Shown one piece after another: positions 1 through 5,660 of a stretch of DNA of 5,804 bases; the first letter of the stretch is position 1, and each line of letters opens with the position of its first letter. A program made the translations under genes and the position numbers. Below the pieces are notes generated by a model. That model ran no database searches. It was not told where the DNA came from and was given only the letters and a program-made list of their open reading frames with translations. The stretch is from the NCBI GenBank assembly GCA_028290765.1, contig JAQGJF010000415.1, forward strand, positions 1 to 5,804, given 5' to 3'. The stretch is from Tardiphaga sp. (GTDB lineage: Bacteria > Pseudomonadota > Alphaproteobacteria > Rhizobiales > Xanthobacteraceae).

Positions 1-505
1 CGTGGTAGCCGCGCACCCAGTCCACCGAGTCGTCGTCGTAGTTCCACAGCGCGGCCAGTACGCCGCCGGGCCGCAGCACCCGGGCGAACTCGTCCATCGT
101 CGCTTCCGGATTCGAGACCGCGGACAGCACATATTGCGCCATCACGACGTCGAAGGAGCCGTCGGGAAATTCCAGATTGGCGGCGTCCATGACGGCGAGC
201 CCCTCGACGTTCTTGAGCCGCAGTTTCTGGACCCGCTTGCGGGCCTCGTCCAGCATCGCCGCCGAGATGTCGAGGCCGAAGACGCGAACGCCGGGGGCAT
301 ATTCCGGCAGCGAAATCCCGGTGCCGACGCCGACCTCGAGAACACGGCCGCCGATCCGGTTGGCGCTCGCGATCGCCATGGTGCGGCCCTGCCGGAACAC
401 GGCGCCGAACACCAAATCGTAGATCGGCGCCCAGCGGTCATAGGCCCGCTCGACCTTGTCCTGGTCCAGTTCCGTCGCGAGGTCGTCGAGCTGTGCTGTT
501 TTCAT
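1..505 (-). CDS. Class I SAM-dependent methyltransferase, PmtA-like phospholipid N-methyltransferase (3' end missing)
   Basis: 168 residues are visible from the ATG at 505; the gene continues past the left edge. An AAGGA ribosome site lies 7 nt before the ATG. The N-terminal segment (ERAYDRWAPIYDLVFG, residues 19-34) and the glycine-rich SAM motif I (VLEVGVGTGISLPEY, about 60-74) are those of bacterial phosphatidylethanolamine N-methyltransferases of the Rhodobacter PmtA type. Next come the acidic loop GLDIS, the FPDGSFDVVMAQYVLSAV block (motif II) and RVLRPGGVL (motif III). Such enzymes methylate phosphatidylethanolamine towards phosphatidylcholine at the inner membrane. After motif III the sequence (LWNYDDDSVDWV) looks more like generic type-11 methyltransferases than classical PmtA, so the substrate is uncertain; a Pmt isoenzyme or a methyltransferase of another small molecule remains possible. 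It lies 32 bp downstream of the glycosyltransferase on the same strand and is probably cotranscribed. The methyltransferase fold is certain, the lipid substrate only probable. Confidence 0.85.
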   Translation of the reverse strand, partial: MKTAQLDDLATELDQDKVERAYDRWAPIYDLVFGAVFRQGRTMAIASANRIGGRVLEVGVGTGISLPEYAPGVRVFGLDISAAMLDEARKRVQKLRLKNVEGLAVMDAANLEFPDGSFDVVMAQYVLSAVSNPEATMDEFARVLRPGGVLAALWNYDDDSVDWVRGYH

Positions 506-537
506 GGTGTTTTCCTTAAATTGCTTTGGCGTGCAGC

Positions 538-1593
538 TTACGGGCGCACGGCGTTGGCGTTGGTCAAACGGCCTTGCGATCGCTTGGAGCGGCCGGTCTG
601 TAACTGACTGAGATTGCCGATGAACTGTCGCGCGCTGCTTTCCCAGGAATAGGACAGCGCGAAGTCGCGGCAAGCCTGGCGCGAGATGCTGAGCGCACGG
701 ACGCAGGCGCGCCGCAAGTCCATATCCAGGACTCCGACAGGATGGTCGGCGATCACGTCGACCGGTCCCATCACCGGAAATGCCGCGACCGGCGTACCGC
801 AGGCGAGCGCTTCGAGCTGAACCACGCCGAAGGTGTCGGTCAGGCTCGGAAACACGAAAACATCGGCTGCCGCCACATGGGCGGCCAGGTCCGAGCCTTG
901 CCTGACGCCGAGGAATTTGGCCTTGGGATATTTTTTCTCCAGTTCCGCGCGCTGCGGACCGTCTCCGATGATCACTTTCGAACCCGGCAGCGGCAGCGAC
1001 AGGAAGGCCTCGAGGTTTTTCTCCACCGCCACCCGTCCGACGGTCATGAAGATCGGGCGGGGGAGATCGAGCTCGGCGGGATGGTCGGGCGTGAACAGGT
1101 TCGTGTCCACGCCCCGCGTCCAGGTGCCGAGCTTCTCGAAACCACGCCCGCTGAGTTCGCGCCGCAGCGACGGCGTGGCCACCATCGTCATCGCGGCGGC
1201 GGCGTGAAAATGCCGGAGCACGGCGTAGCTGAAACTCTCCGGGATGATCGAGCGCACCGCGATGTATTCCGGAAAGCGCGTCGTATAGGAGGTGGTGAAG
1301 GCCAGCCGGTGCCGGCGGCAATAGGCCCGGGTCGCCCAGCCGATCGGGCCCTCGGTCGCGATATGGATGGCCTCGGGCGCCGCTTCCTCGATGCGCCGGG
1401 CGATCTCGCGCCGGTTCGGCAGTGCGATGCGCAGGCCCGGATAGGTCGGCAGGGCAACCGACGGAAATCCGTCGGGGGTAAGGAACTGGACGTCGTCGCC
1501 GAGCGCCGCGGCGCTCCGCGCCAGCGCGGTCAATGTAGAGACCACGCCGTTGACCTGGGGACGCCATGCGTCGGTCGCAATCAAAATCCGCAT
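538..1593 (-). CDS. GT4-family glycosyltransferase (GT-B fold), MgtA/SqdX-like
   Basis: 351 residues. The N-terminal Rossmann domain begins MRILIATDAWRPQVNGV with the VNG loop (14-16) typical of MgtA/SqdX-type lipid glycosyltransferases. The C-terminal donor domain shows GRVAVEKN (186-193), GDGPQ (210-214) and SLTDTFGVVQLEALACG (250-266). The last is the E-x7-E motif of GT4 enzymes, with Asp253 in the first position and Glu261 in the second, a common variant in this subgroup. SYSWESSARQF (314-324) is the usual C-terminal helix, followed by a basic tail. No signal peptide or clear membrane segment is seen, so a cytosolic or peripheral-membrane enzyme using a nucleotide sugar is likely. Known relatives transfer sugars to diacylglycerol or phosphatidylinositol; the acceptor here is not known. 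The following PmtA-like gene favours a membrane lipid. The ribosome site before the ATG is weak (GAGACGG about 14 nt away). A Pho-box-like sequence lies about 60 bp upstream. Confidence 0.9.
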   Translation of the reverse strand: MRILIATDAWRPQVNGVVSTLTALARSAAALGDDVQFLTPDGFPSVALPTYPGLRIALPNRREIARRIEEAAPEAIHIATEGPIGWATRAYCRRHRLAFTTSYTTRFPEYIAVRSIIPESFSYAVLRHFHAAAAMTMVATPSLRRELSGRGFEKLGTWTRGVDTNLFTPDHPAELDLPRPIFMTVGRVAVEKNLEAFLSLPLPGSKVIIGDGPQRAELEKKYPKAKFLGVRQGSDLAAHVAAADVFVFPSLTDTFGVVQLEALACGTPVAAFPVMGPVDVIADHPVGVLDMDLRRACVRALSISRQACRDFALSYSWESSARQFIGNLSQLQTGRSKRSQGRLTNANAVRP

Positions 1594-1652
1594 CGAATTG
1601 GGTCTGCCGTCTCGGTTGCCGATTCTCTTTCACAAATGTTGCGACGATCTCT

Positions 1653-1670
1653 GTCACATTCGTATGACAG
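1653..1670 (-). promoter_or_regulatory. Candidate Pho box (PhoB-binding site) upstream of the glycosyltransferase
   Basis: Read on the minus strand the site is CTGTCAT-ACGA-ATGTGAC. The first half matches the PhoB half-site CTGTCAT exactly. The second, at the correct 11-bp period, matches CTGTCAC at 5 of 7 positions. It ends 59 bp before the glycosyltransferase ATG, a sensible promoter distance. The same bases also form an inverted repeat (CTGTCA at 1651-1656 with TGACAG at 1665-1670), so another dimeric regulator could be the real ligand. A lone CTGTCAT occurs on the plus strand at 1773-1779 without a recognisable second half. No convincing -10 box was found. Confidence 0.35.
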
Positions 1671-1841
1671 TATGAGTGAGGGGGAGGCGGCAACGGCAGG
1701 TGTCGGGGCGTCTTTGCTTACCCTCCGCTGGTCGAAAAGAGCCTCACCATTCGAGTCGCGAACGTTGCAAATCTGTCATCGAACGATTGCGCCGATTGTT
1801 CCGGTCGTGTTGAATTGCTTGTCCGGGGTCCAAAAAGCAGC

Positions 1842-1860
1842 CGCGCCTTCGAAAGGCGCG
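1842..1860 (+). promoter_or_regulatory. Strong leader hairpin just before the nuclease gene
   Basis: An uninterrupted 8-bp GC-rich stem (CGCGCCTT paired with AAGGCGCG) closes a 3-base loop and ends 20 bp before the nuclease ATG. No T-run follows on the plus strand, so it is not an ordinary intrinsic terminator in that direction. On the minus strand TGCTTTTTGG follows, but no minus-strand gene ends here. It could shape the nuclease mRNA leader or be a protein-binding site; function is unknown. Confidence 0.4.
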
Positions 1861-1880
1861 ACAGTCATGTGAGATTACGA

Positions 1881-2621
1881 ATGCGCCTTTTCGTCGCGGC
1901 GATAGCGATGCTTTTGACCGGTCCGTGCTGGGCGGCCGACGCCACCGTCACCGACGGGAAAACCATCCAGCTTGGCAGTGTGAAATACCGGCTCGACGGC
2001 ATCGACGCCCCGGAATTCGACCAGATATGCATCGACCAGAAGGCCGACACCTGGGCCTGCGGGGTCGAAGCCCGCAACCAGCTGGCGGCGCTGGTCGGCA
2101 GCAACGAGGTGCGCTGCGAGGACAAGGGGGCTGATCCGATCTTCAAGAACCGGCGCCTGGGTGTCTGCAGCACGGCCGGTGAGCCGGCGAGCCTGAACCA
2201 ACGGCAGGTACGCCAGGGGTTTGGGCTCAGCCTGGAGCCTTCCGGCAAGGACCGGTTCAAGGCGGAGCAGGCCGAGGCGAAGGATGGTCAAAAGGGTCTG
2301 TGGAGGGGGTGCTTTGCGGTTCCGGAAGATTTCCGGCAGTGGAAGACCGACGGCGTCCTGCTCGGCACGTCGTGCCGGCGCGACAAGGATGTCGAGTTGC
2401 GGCAGATCATGTTCCCCACCGAACCGACCGCCCCGCCGGGCTGCATCATCAAGGGAAAACTGGCGGCGCGCGCGAAATTCACCGGCAATGTCGGCATCTA
2501 CCATCTGCAGAGCTGTCGCAGCTACGCCTCGCTGACCAAGACCAACCGCTGGTTCTGCTCCGAGGAAGACGCGCTGGCCGCCGGATTTCGCAAGGCGTTC
2601 AATTGCGGGCGGCGCAAATGA
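1881..2621 (+). CDS. Exported thermonuclease-family protein (SNase-like) with C-terminal sunset-like domain
   Basis: 246 residues. The ATG at 1881 is preferred over an in-frame upstream start at 1815 because it begins directly with a signal peptide ([18 protein letters not shown], probable cleavage near residue 18) and has GTGAG 6-7 nt before it. The SNase core runs from about 21 to 145: VTDGKTIQL (23-31), [13 protein letters not shown] (36-48), NRRLGVC (90-96), [16 protein letters not shown] (105-120) and GLWRGCF (139-145). By family alignment Arg37, Asp42, Glu45 and Arg92 correspond to SNase Arg35, Asp40, Glu43 and Arg87. The usual DGDT is DGKT here, so the calcium-ligand Asp21 is replaced by Lys27. 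The tail (about 188-242: [30 protein letters not shown]) matches the sunset-type module often attached to bacterial SNase proteins. Several cysteines suggest disulfides in the periplasm. The family cleaves nucleic acids; activity here is unproven because of the ligand change. The gene stands alone and is divergent from the glycosyltransferase. Confidence 0.9.
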   Translation: MRLFVAAIAMLLTGPCWAADATVTDGKTIQLGSVKYRLDGIDAPEFDQICIDQKADTWACGVEARNQLAALVGSNEVRCEDKGADPIFKNRRLGVCSTAGEPASLNQRQVRQGFGLSLEPSGKDRFKAEQAEAKDGQKGLWRGCFAVPEDFRQWKTDGVLLGTSCRRDKDVELRQIMFPTEPTAPPGCIIKGKLAARAKFTGNVGIYHLQSCRSYASLTKTNRWFCSEEDALAAGFRKAFNCGRRK

Positions 2622-2643
2622 GAACGGTGAGATCCGGACTTCG

Positions 2644-3039
2644 CTAGCCGGCCTGTTTCAGCCCGGCGTCGCGGGCCTTGCGGCGCCGGCGTGTCTTGCG
2701 GCCAATCAGGACGAGGGGCGCGCGGGGGCGGTCCGCGGCGATCTTCACGTCGGGCACATCAGCGGCCACCGGCTCCGCGGTGACGGTCAGCCCGGTTTCG
2801 ATCCTGTGGAGCAATTCAAATCCGGCGGCGGTGAGCTGCCATCCGTGCGCGTCGCGAATCACCAGCGCCTGGGAAAAAATATCGAGCTGCGGAGCCCGCG
2901 CGGCGAGCCGCTTCATCCGGGCCGTCCATTCCCGGCCGCTACCGGCGAGGATTTTCAGATCGGCATTGAGCGCCGCGAGCGTGGCCCGGCCGTCCGGATA
3001 ACTCGACAACACCTTTACGATCGACATTTGTAACGACAC
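2644..3039 (-). CDS. Small basic hypothetical protein, winged-helix-like
   Basis: 131 residues from a GTG at 3039. This start is chosen because GGAG lies 5 nt upstream and a good promoter (-10 at 3086-3091) would start transcription at about 3079. An in-frame ATG pair at 3103-3108 would add 23 residues, but that stretch overlaps the promoter and is poorer in G/C at third positions. An ATG at 3027 would shorten the protein by four. The sequence (VSLQMSIVKVLSSYPDGRAT, then ALNADLKIL, RMKRLAARAP, LDIFSQALVIRDAHGWQLTAAGFELLHRIE) has the helix pattern and the wing-like 'RD..GW.LT.AG..LL' ending seen in MarR-like winged-helix proteins, followed by a tail ending in KTRRRRKARDAGLKQAG. I recall similar short proteins in Bradyrhizobium but no experimental function. 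DNA binding is an inference. It converges on the nuclease gene with a 22-bp gap. Confidence 0.75.
   Translation of the reverse strand: MSLQMSIVKVLSSYPDGRATLAALNADLKILAGSGREWTARMKRLAARAPQLDIFSQALVIRDAHGWQLTAAGFELLHRIETGLTVTAEPVAADVPDVKIAADRPRAPLVLIGRKTRRRRKARDAGLKQAG
2647..2667. other. Imperfect hairpin at the convergent gene junction
   Basis: GCCGG and CCGGC pair, then after a C/C mismatch CTG pairs with CAG around a TTT loop. It covers the last codons of the minus-strand hypothetical gene and lies 25 bp past the nuclease stop codon. There is no T-run on either side, so it is at best a weak or Rho-assisted transcription barrier. Confidence 0.2.
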
Positions 3040-3044
3040 GAACG

Positions 3045-3048
3045 CTCC
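3045..3048 (-). promoter_or_regulatory. Ribosome binding site deciding the GTG start at 3039
   Basis: GGAG on the minus strand is followed by 5 nt and then GTG. The alternative ATG at 3027 has no ribosome site at a proper distance (this GGAG is 17 nt away), and the ATG at 3108 has only a weak GGA. Confidence 0.5.
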
Positions 3049-3080
3049 GACGCCGCCGAGATTCTGAGCGACTCGGTACT

Positions 3081-3094
3081 TCGTAAATCTACGA
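3081..3094. promoter_or_regulatory. Operator-like palindrome over the -10 box
   Basis: TCGTA-AATC-TACGA is a perfect 5-bp inverted repeat with a 4-bp centre, lying on top of the candidate -10 box. A dimer bound here would block RNA polymerase. Autoregulation by the winged-helix-like product is the simplest idea but is only inferred. Confidence 0.35.
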
Positions 3095-3115
3095 GGCGGG
3101 TTCATCATGTGTCCA
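3086..3115 (-). promoter_or_regulatory. Candidate sigma-70 promoter of the winged-helix-like gene
   Basis: On the minus strand the -35 box TGGACA (3110-3115, 5 of 6 to consensus) and the -10 box TAGATT (3086-3091, 4 of 6) are 18 bp apart. Transcription would start near 3079 and give a leader of about 40 nt to the GTG at 3039. Confidence 0.45.
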
Positions 3116-3140
3116 GCGCGACGCAACATATCCACAGCGT

Positions 3141-3200
3141 GTGGCAATGCGCTGATTCGCCGTGGCGATGCGCTGATTCGCAATGCGCTGTTTTGATTCG
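3141..3200. repeat. Short tandem repeat, 21-bp period, two full copies and one partial
   Basis: The 20-base unit at 3141-3160 recurs at 3162-3181 with one change (A to G at the sixth base). A third, disturbed copy at 3182-3200 keeps AATGCGCTG and GATTCG with TTTT between them. It lies between the end of the dehydrogenase gene and the promoter of the winged-helix-like gene and matches no coding frame I can support. Confidence 0.7.
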
Positions 3201-3225
3201 TCGTCGATGCATTCAATCGAAGCGC

Positions 3226-3244
3226 GCGCTCGCTCGTCGAGCGC
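3226..3244 (-). terminator. Hairpin directly after the dehydrogenase stop codon
   Basis: GCGCTCG pairs with CGAGCGC (7 bp) around a 5-base loop, starting at the first base after the TAA at 3245-3247. No T-run follows on the minus strand, so it lacks the second half of an intrinsic terminator. It may protect the mRNA 3' end or act together with Rho. Confidence 0.35.
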
Positions 3245-4177
3245 TTAGTCCTTCGGCTTGATTGCACCGAGAATGCGATCGGCCTCGGTGCGCCAGTCGG
3301 CGCTGCGTGCGAAGTCGGCGGTGCCCTTGGTGCCGAACAGGCCTTCATCGGCGAGGTCGGCGACCCAGCCCTGGCGTTCGGCGGTGCCTTGCGACGACCA
3401 CGGCGTGAGGCCGGCCTCGCGCACGGTTTCCGCGACTTCGCGAACTTCTTCGCTGCGGCGGCGGCCGTGTTCGATGACGCGCTGGAAGAAATAGGCGCCT
3501 TGCTTCTCCCAATCGATGCCGGGGAAGGTTTCCTTGAGCGACGCCAGCAGCGCATCCTCGACGCCGTAGGCCCGCGCCGTGGTGAAGCTTTCGATCACCA
3601 TCGCTTCGAGGCCCTTGATCATCACGCTGCGGCACATCTTGACGGCGGAGGCGACGCCGAGCTTGTCGCTCGCCAGTTTGGCGTCGAAGCCGAGCGCTAC
3701 CAGCAGCGGTGCCAGTTCAGCCGCACCGCCGCCGCCCAGCAGCAGCGGCACCTTGATCCGGTAGGGCGGGATCGACGTCATCACCGCGCCTTCGACATAG
3801 CGGCCGCCATTTCCGTCGATCAGCGCCGCGGCGCGCTGCTTGGCGCCTGGCGAGGCGGAGTTGAAGTCGAGGAACCATGCCGTCTTCTTGATCGCCGGCG
3901 CGCAGGCCTCGGCAACCGGTACCGCCTGGCTCGCGGTGACGGCGGAGACGATGAAGTCGGATTGTGCCGCGAGATCGGCATGGGATGACGCCAGCGCCAC
4001 GCCAAAGGACGCGGCGTGCTCACGCAGGGCGCCGGCCTGCTCGCCGCCGAGCTTGAGGTCGTAGGCCCGGACCAGGACCTGTTGCTTGCGCAGATCCTCG
4101 GCCAGGATGCGGCCGACTTCGCCATAGCCAACGAGGCCGACATTCCATTGTTTGGGGTCGATGGGCTGGGCAGTCAT
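3245..4177 (-). CDS. NAD(P)-dependent dehydrogenase of the 6-phosphogluconate/beta-hydroxyacid family with DUF1932 C-terminal domain
   Basis: 310 residues, with GGAG 7 nt before the ATG. The N-terminal Rossmann domain has GYGEVG (17-22) and an aspartate at the end of the second strand (AYD, Asp40), which usually means NAD rather than NADP. DFNSASPGAKQ (104-114) occupies the substrate-binding signature position of beta-hydroxyacid dehydrogenases. In SAVKMCRSVMIKGLEAM (177-193) Lys180 sits at the usual catalytic-lysine position; the usual asparagine four residues later is Ser184, as expected for the DUF1932 type. The all-helical second domain (about 170-300) contains ETFPGIDWEKQ. Substrate unknown; probably a hydroxy acid oxidised in the cytoplasm. 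The receptor gene ends 42 bp upstream on the same strand, so the two probably form an operon and the dehydrogenase may act on the imported acid or a product of it. The family is confident, the reaction is not. Confidence 0.88.
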   Translation of the reverse strand: MTAQPIDPKQWNVGLVGYGEVGRILAEDLRKQQVLVRAYDLKLGGEQAGALREHAASFGVALASSHADLAAQSDFIVSAVTASQAVPVAEACAPAIKKTAWFLDFNSASPGAKQRAAALIDGNGGRYVEGAVMTSIPPYRIKVPLLLGGGGAAELAPLLVALGFDAKLASDKLGVASAVKMCRSVMIKGLEAMVIESFTTARAYGVEDALLASLKETFPGIDWEKQGAYFFQRVIEHGRRRSEEVREVAETVREAGLTPWSSQGTAERQGWVADLADEGLFGTKGTADFARSADWRTEADRILGAIKPKD

Positions 4178-4219
4178 GGGTAATCTCCGCGGTTGGGTCT
4201 GCGGTCGTGTTGAGACGCG

Positions 4220-5218
4220 CTACTGCTTCTGGATCCCGGCCTTCTCGATCACCTTGCCCCATTTGCCGATGTCGGCCTTGAGTCGGTCGCGGATCTCGGC
4301 GGGCGTGCTGGCCTTGGCTTCGATGCCGAGTTCGAGCAGCCGCTTCTTGACATCGGGGTCGACCAGGATCACCTGCAGCGCGTCGTTCAGCGTCTTGATG
4401 ACGGCCGGCGGTGTGCCTGCGGGCGCGAACAAGGCATTCCAGGAGATGACGTCATAGTTGTCGACACCGGCTTCCTTCACGGAGGTGATATCCGGCATGG
4501 CTGCCGAGCGCTTCTCTCCCGACGACGCCAGCGCGCGGATCTTGCCGTCGGCGAGGTTGCCCTTCATCGAGGAATAGCTGTCGACCATCAGCGAGATGTC
4601 GCCCTGCAGCAGCGACACCTGGACTTCCGGCGTGCCGCGGAACGGCACGATGACGAAGTCGATACCGGCGGCGGTCTTGAGCAGTTCCGCCGACAGGTTT
4701 TGCGTGCTGCCGATGTTGATGGTGCCAACGTTGAGCGTGCCGGGCTTGGCCTTCGCCGCGGCGACGAAGTCCGCCAGCGTCTTGAACGGCGAGTTGGCGC
4801 CGGTCGCGAGCACGAAGTCGAAATAGCCGAGGCTGGAAATCGGCTCGAAATCCTTCAAGGGATCGAACGGCAGCTTGTTGAACAGCGAGACGCTCACCGG
4901 AGTGCCGTTGGAGAGCAGCGCCAGCGTATGGCCGTCGGGCGTCGAGGAGATCACGGTTCGCGCCGCGGCGATGCCGCCGGCGCCGGGCTGGTTCTCAACA
5001 TAGAAGCGCTGGCCGAGCTTGTCGCCGAGCTTTTCCGCGACGATGCGCGCGGTGATGTCGGCGACGCCGCCGGCCGCGAATGGCAGCACGATGCGCACCG
5101 CCTTGTTCGGATAGGACTGGGCGTGGGCGGGCGGCAAGGGCGCCAGCGCCAAAGTGGCCAACGCCATCAGGGAAGTTGCGAACAGGCGGCGCGAGGGGGC
5201 GTGGTCAGTAGAGGTCAT
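4220..5218 (-). CDS. Bug/TctC-family periplasmic receptor of a tripartite tricarboxylate transporter
   Basis: 332 residues, normal for the family. The signal peptide has SRRLF (9-13), a hydrophobic core and AHA before the probable cleavage at 33/34. The mature protein begins QSYPNKAVRIVLPFAAGGVADITARI and continues VENQPGAGGIAAARTV, both hallmark Bug motifs. Later blocks are PFRGTPEVQVSLLQGDISLMVDS, GKIRALASSGEKRSAAMPDITSVKEAG, WNALFAPAGTPPAVI and a C-terminal helix ending KWGKVIEKAGIQKQ. These proteins bind carboxylates in the periplasm and deliver them to TctA/TctB membrane partners. No tctA or tctB is present in the window, so it may be an orphan receptor using transporters encoded elsewhere. 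The ATG at 5218 has only GAG about 5 nt upstream. The dehydrogenase gene follows in the same direction. The ligand cannot be predicted. Confidence 0.93.
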   Translation of the reverse strand: MTSTDHAPSRRLFATSLMALATLALAPLPPAHAQSYPNKAVRIVLPFAAGGVADITARIVAEKLGDKLGQRFYVENQPGAGGIAAARTVISSTPDGHTLALLSNGTPVSVSLFNKLPFDPLKDFEPISSLGYFDFVLATGANSPFKTLADFVAAAKAKPGTLNVGTINIGSTQNLSAELLKTAAGIDFVIVPFRGTPEVQVSLLQGDISLMVDSYSSMKGNLADGKIRALASSGEKRSAAMPDITSVKEAGVDNYDVISWNALFAPAGTPPAVIKTLNDALQVILVDPDVKKRLLELGIEAKASTPAEIRDRLKADIGKWGKVIEKAGIQKQ

Positions 5219-5390
5219 GGCTACTCAAACTTCCGTCAGCAAAGGTGAGGTGAATCGGCGGCTCTGAACCCGCGGATCAGGGTCACATTGGTTACTGAAT
5301 TGAGGGGAAGCGATCTAGGCCGTGAAACCATAAATCTGCCGGGGCGGACGGCTTGCCAGGTCTGCTATGCCCCGATGGCGGGCCAATTCC

Positions 5391-5405
5391 GCATCGCAGC
5401 GAAGC
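5391..5405. promoter_or_regulatory. Imperfect 15-bp palindrome, possible operator
   Basis: GCATCGCAGCGAAGC has dyad symmetry (GC-N-TCG-NNN-CGA-N-GC) with one mismatched pair. It lies 173 bp upstream of the receptor start, in the region expected to carry its control sites. In GC-rich DNA such a palindrome can arise by chance. Confidence 0.2.
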
Positions 5406-5522
5406 TATGTTCCACTGGACTAAACCGCTCGCACGGTAGGGGGCCGCCGCCACATGCGCGGGGCGGGGAGAGACAAGAGGCGCGTCCTGTCTGAAGATGA
5501 GGAATTGCAACCCTCACTCCAG

Positions 5523-5558
5523 CCGGGAGCTTCCCCATAGCCAGGAGCTTCCCCATGA
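5523..5558. repeat. 18-bp tandem duplication
   Basis: Two adjacent 18-base units share GGAGCTTCCCCAT (5526-5538 and 5544-5556) and differ at three positions. It is noncoding as far as I can tell and probably a recent local duplication. Confidence 0.65.
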
Positions 5559-5660
5559 CCAAACGCTGAACTTCGCCTCTGGAAGGGACACAGGGCTGGT
5601 CGAGACGACTAGCTGATATTTCTCTGCGCCTTTTGTGTCCTTCTGTATGCTGAAGATTTC

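Larger units (their letters stand above)
5219..5660. other. Intergenic region between two Bug-type receptor genes (442 bp)
   Basis: No convincing gene; the short frames here have no family resemblance or ribosome site. It should hold the promoter of the receptor-dehydrogenase pair, but I see no clear -35/-10 pair. Structures present are an imperfect palindrome at 5391-5405, an 18-bp tandem duplication at 5523-5558 and a loose inverted repeat (GGACACA at 5586-5592 with TGTGTCC at 5634-5640). The GC-rich stretch at about 5440-5520 resembles the degenerate intergenic repeat debris common in Bradyrhizobium genomes, which is an impression only. Confidence 0.5.

Noticed and set aside
2..607. 201-residue open frame on the plus strand
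   Set aside because: It is antisense to the methyltransferase, whose motifs clearly define the coding strand.
1826..1860. Minus-strand intrinsic terminator (hairpin followed by TTTTT)
   Set aside because: No minus-strand gene ends here; the nearest is the nuclease on the plus strand, so there is nothing to terminate.
742..1872. 376-residue open frame on the plus strand
   Set aside because: It is antisense to the glycosyltransferase, rich in Arg, Gly and His as expected of a GC-rich shadow frame, and shows no family motif. Its last 66 codons from the ATG at 1672 lack a ribosome site.
3109..3555. N-terminal extension of the hypothetical protein to 303 residues
   Set aside because: Most of the extension overlaps the dehydrogenase gene in another frame and has low-complexity composition; a promoter and ribosome site support the start at 3039.
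4700..5248. 182-residue open frame on the plus strand
   Set aside because: It is a shadow of the receptor gene, with arginine- and glycine-rich sequence and no motif.
5396..5415. Sigma-54-like -24/-12 element on the minus strand (TGGAAC then TTCGC)
   Set aside because: The spacing between the conserved GG and GC is 11 rather than 10, and two key bases deviate from the consensus.
5365..5562. 65- and 72-residue open frames on the minus strand upstream of the receptor
   Set aside because: They overlap each other in different frames, contain the 18-bp duplication, and have no ribosome site or recognisable domain.
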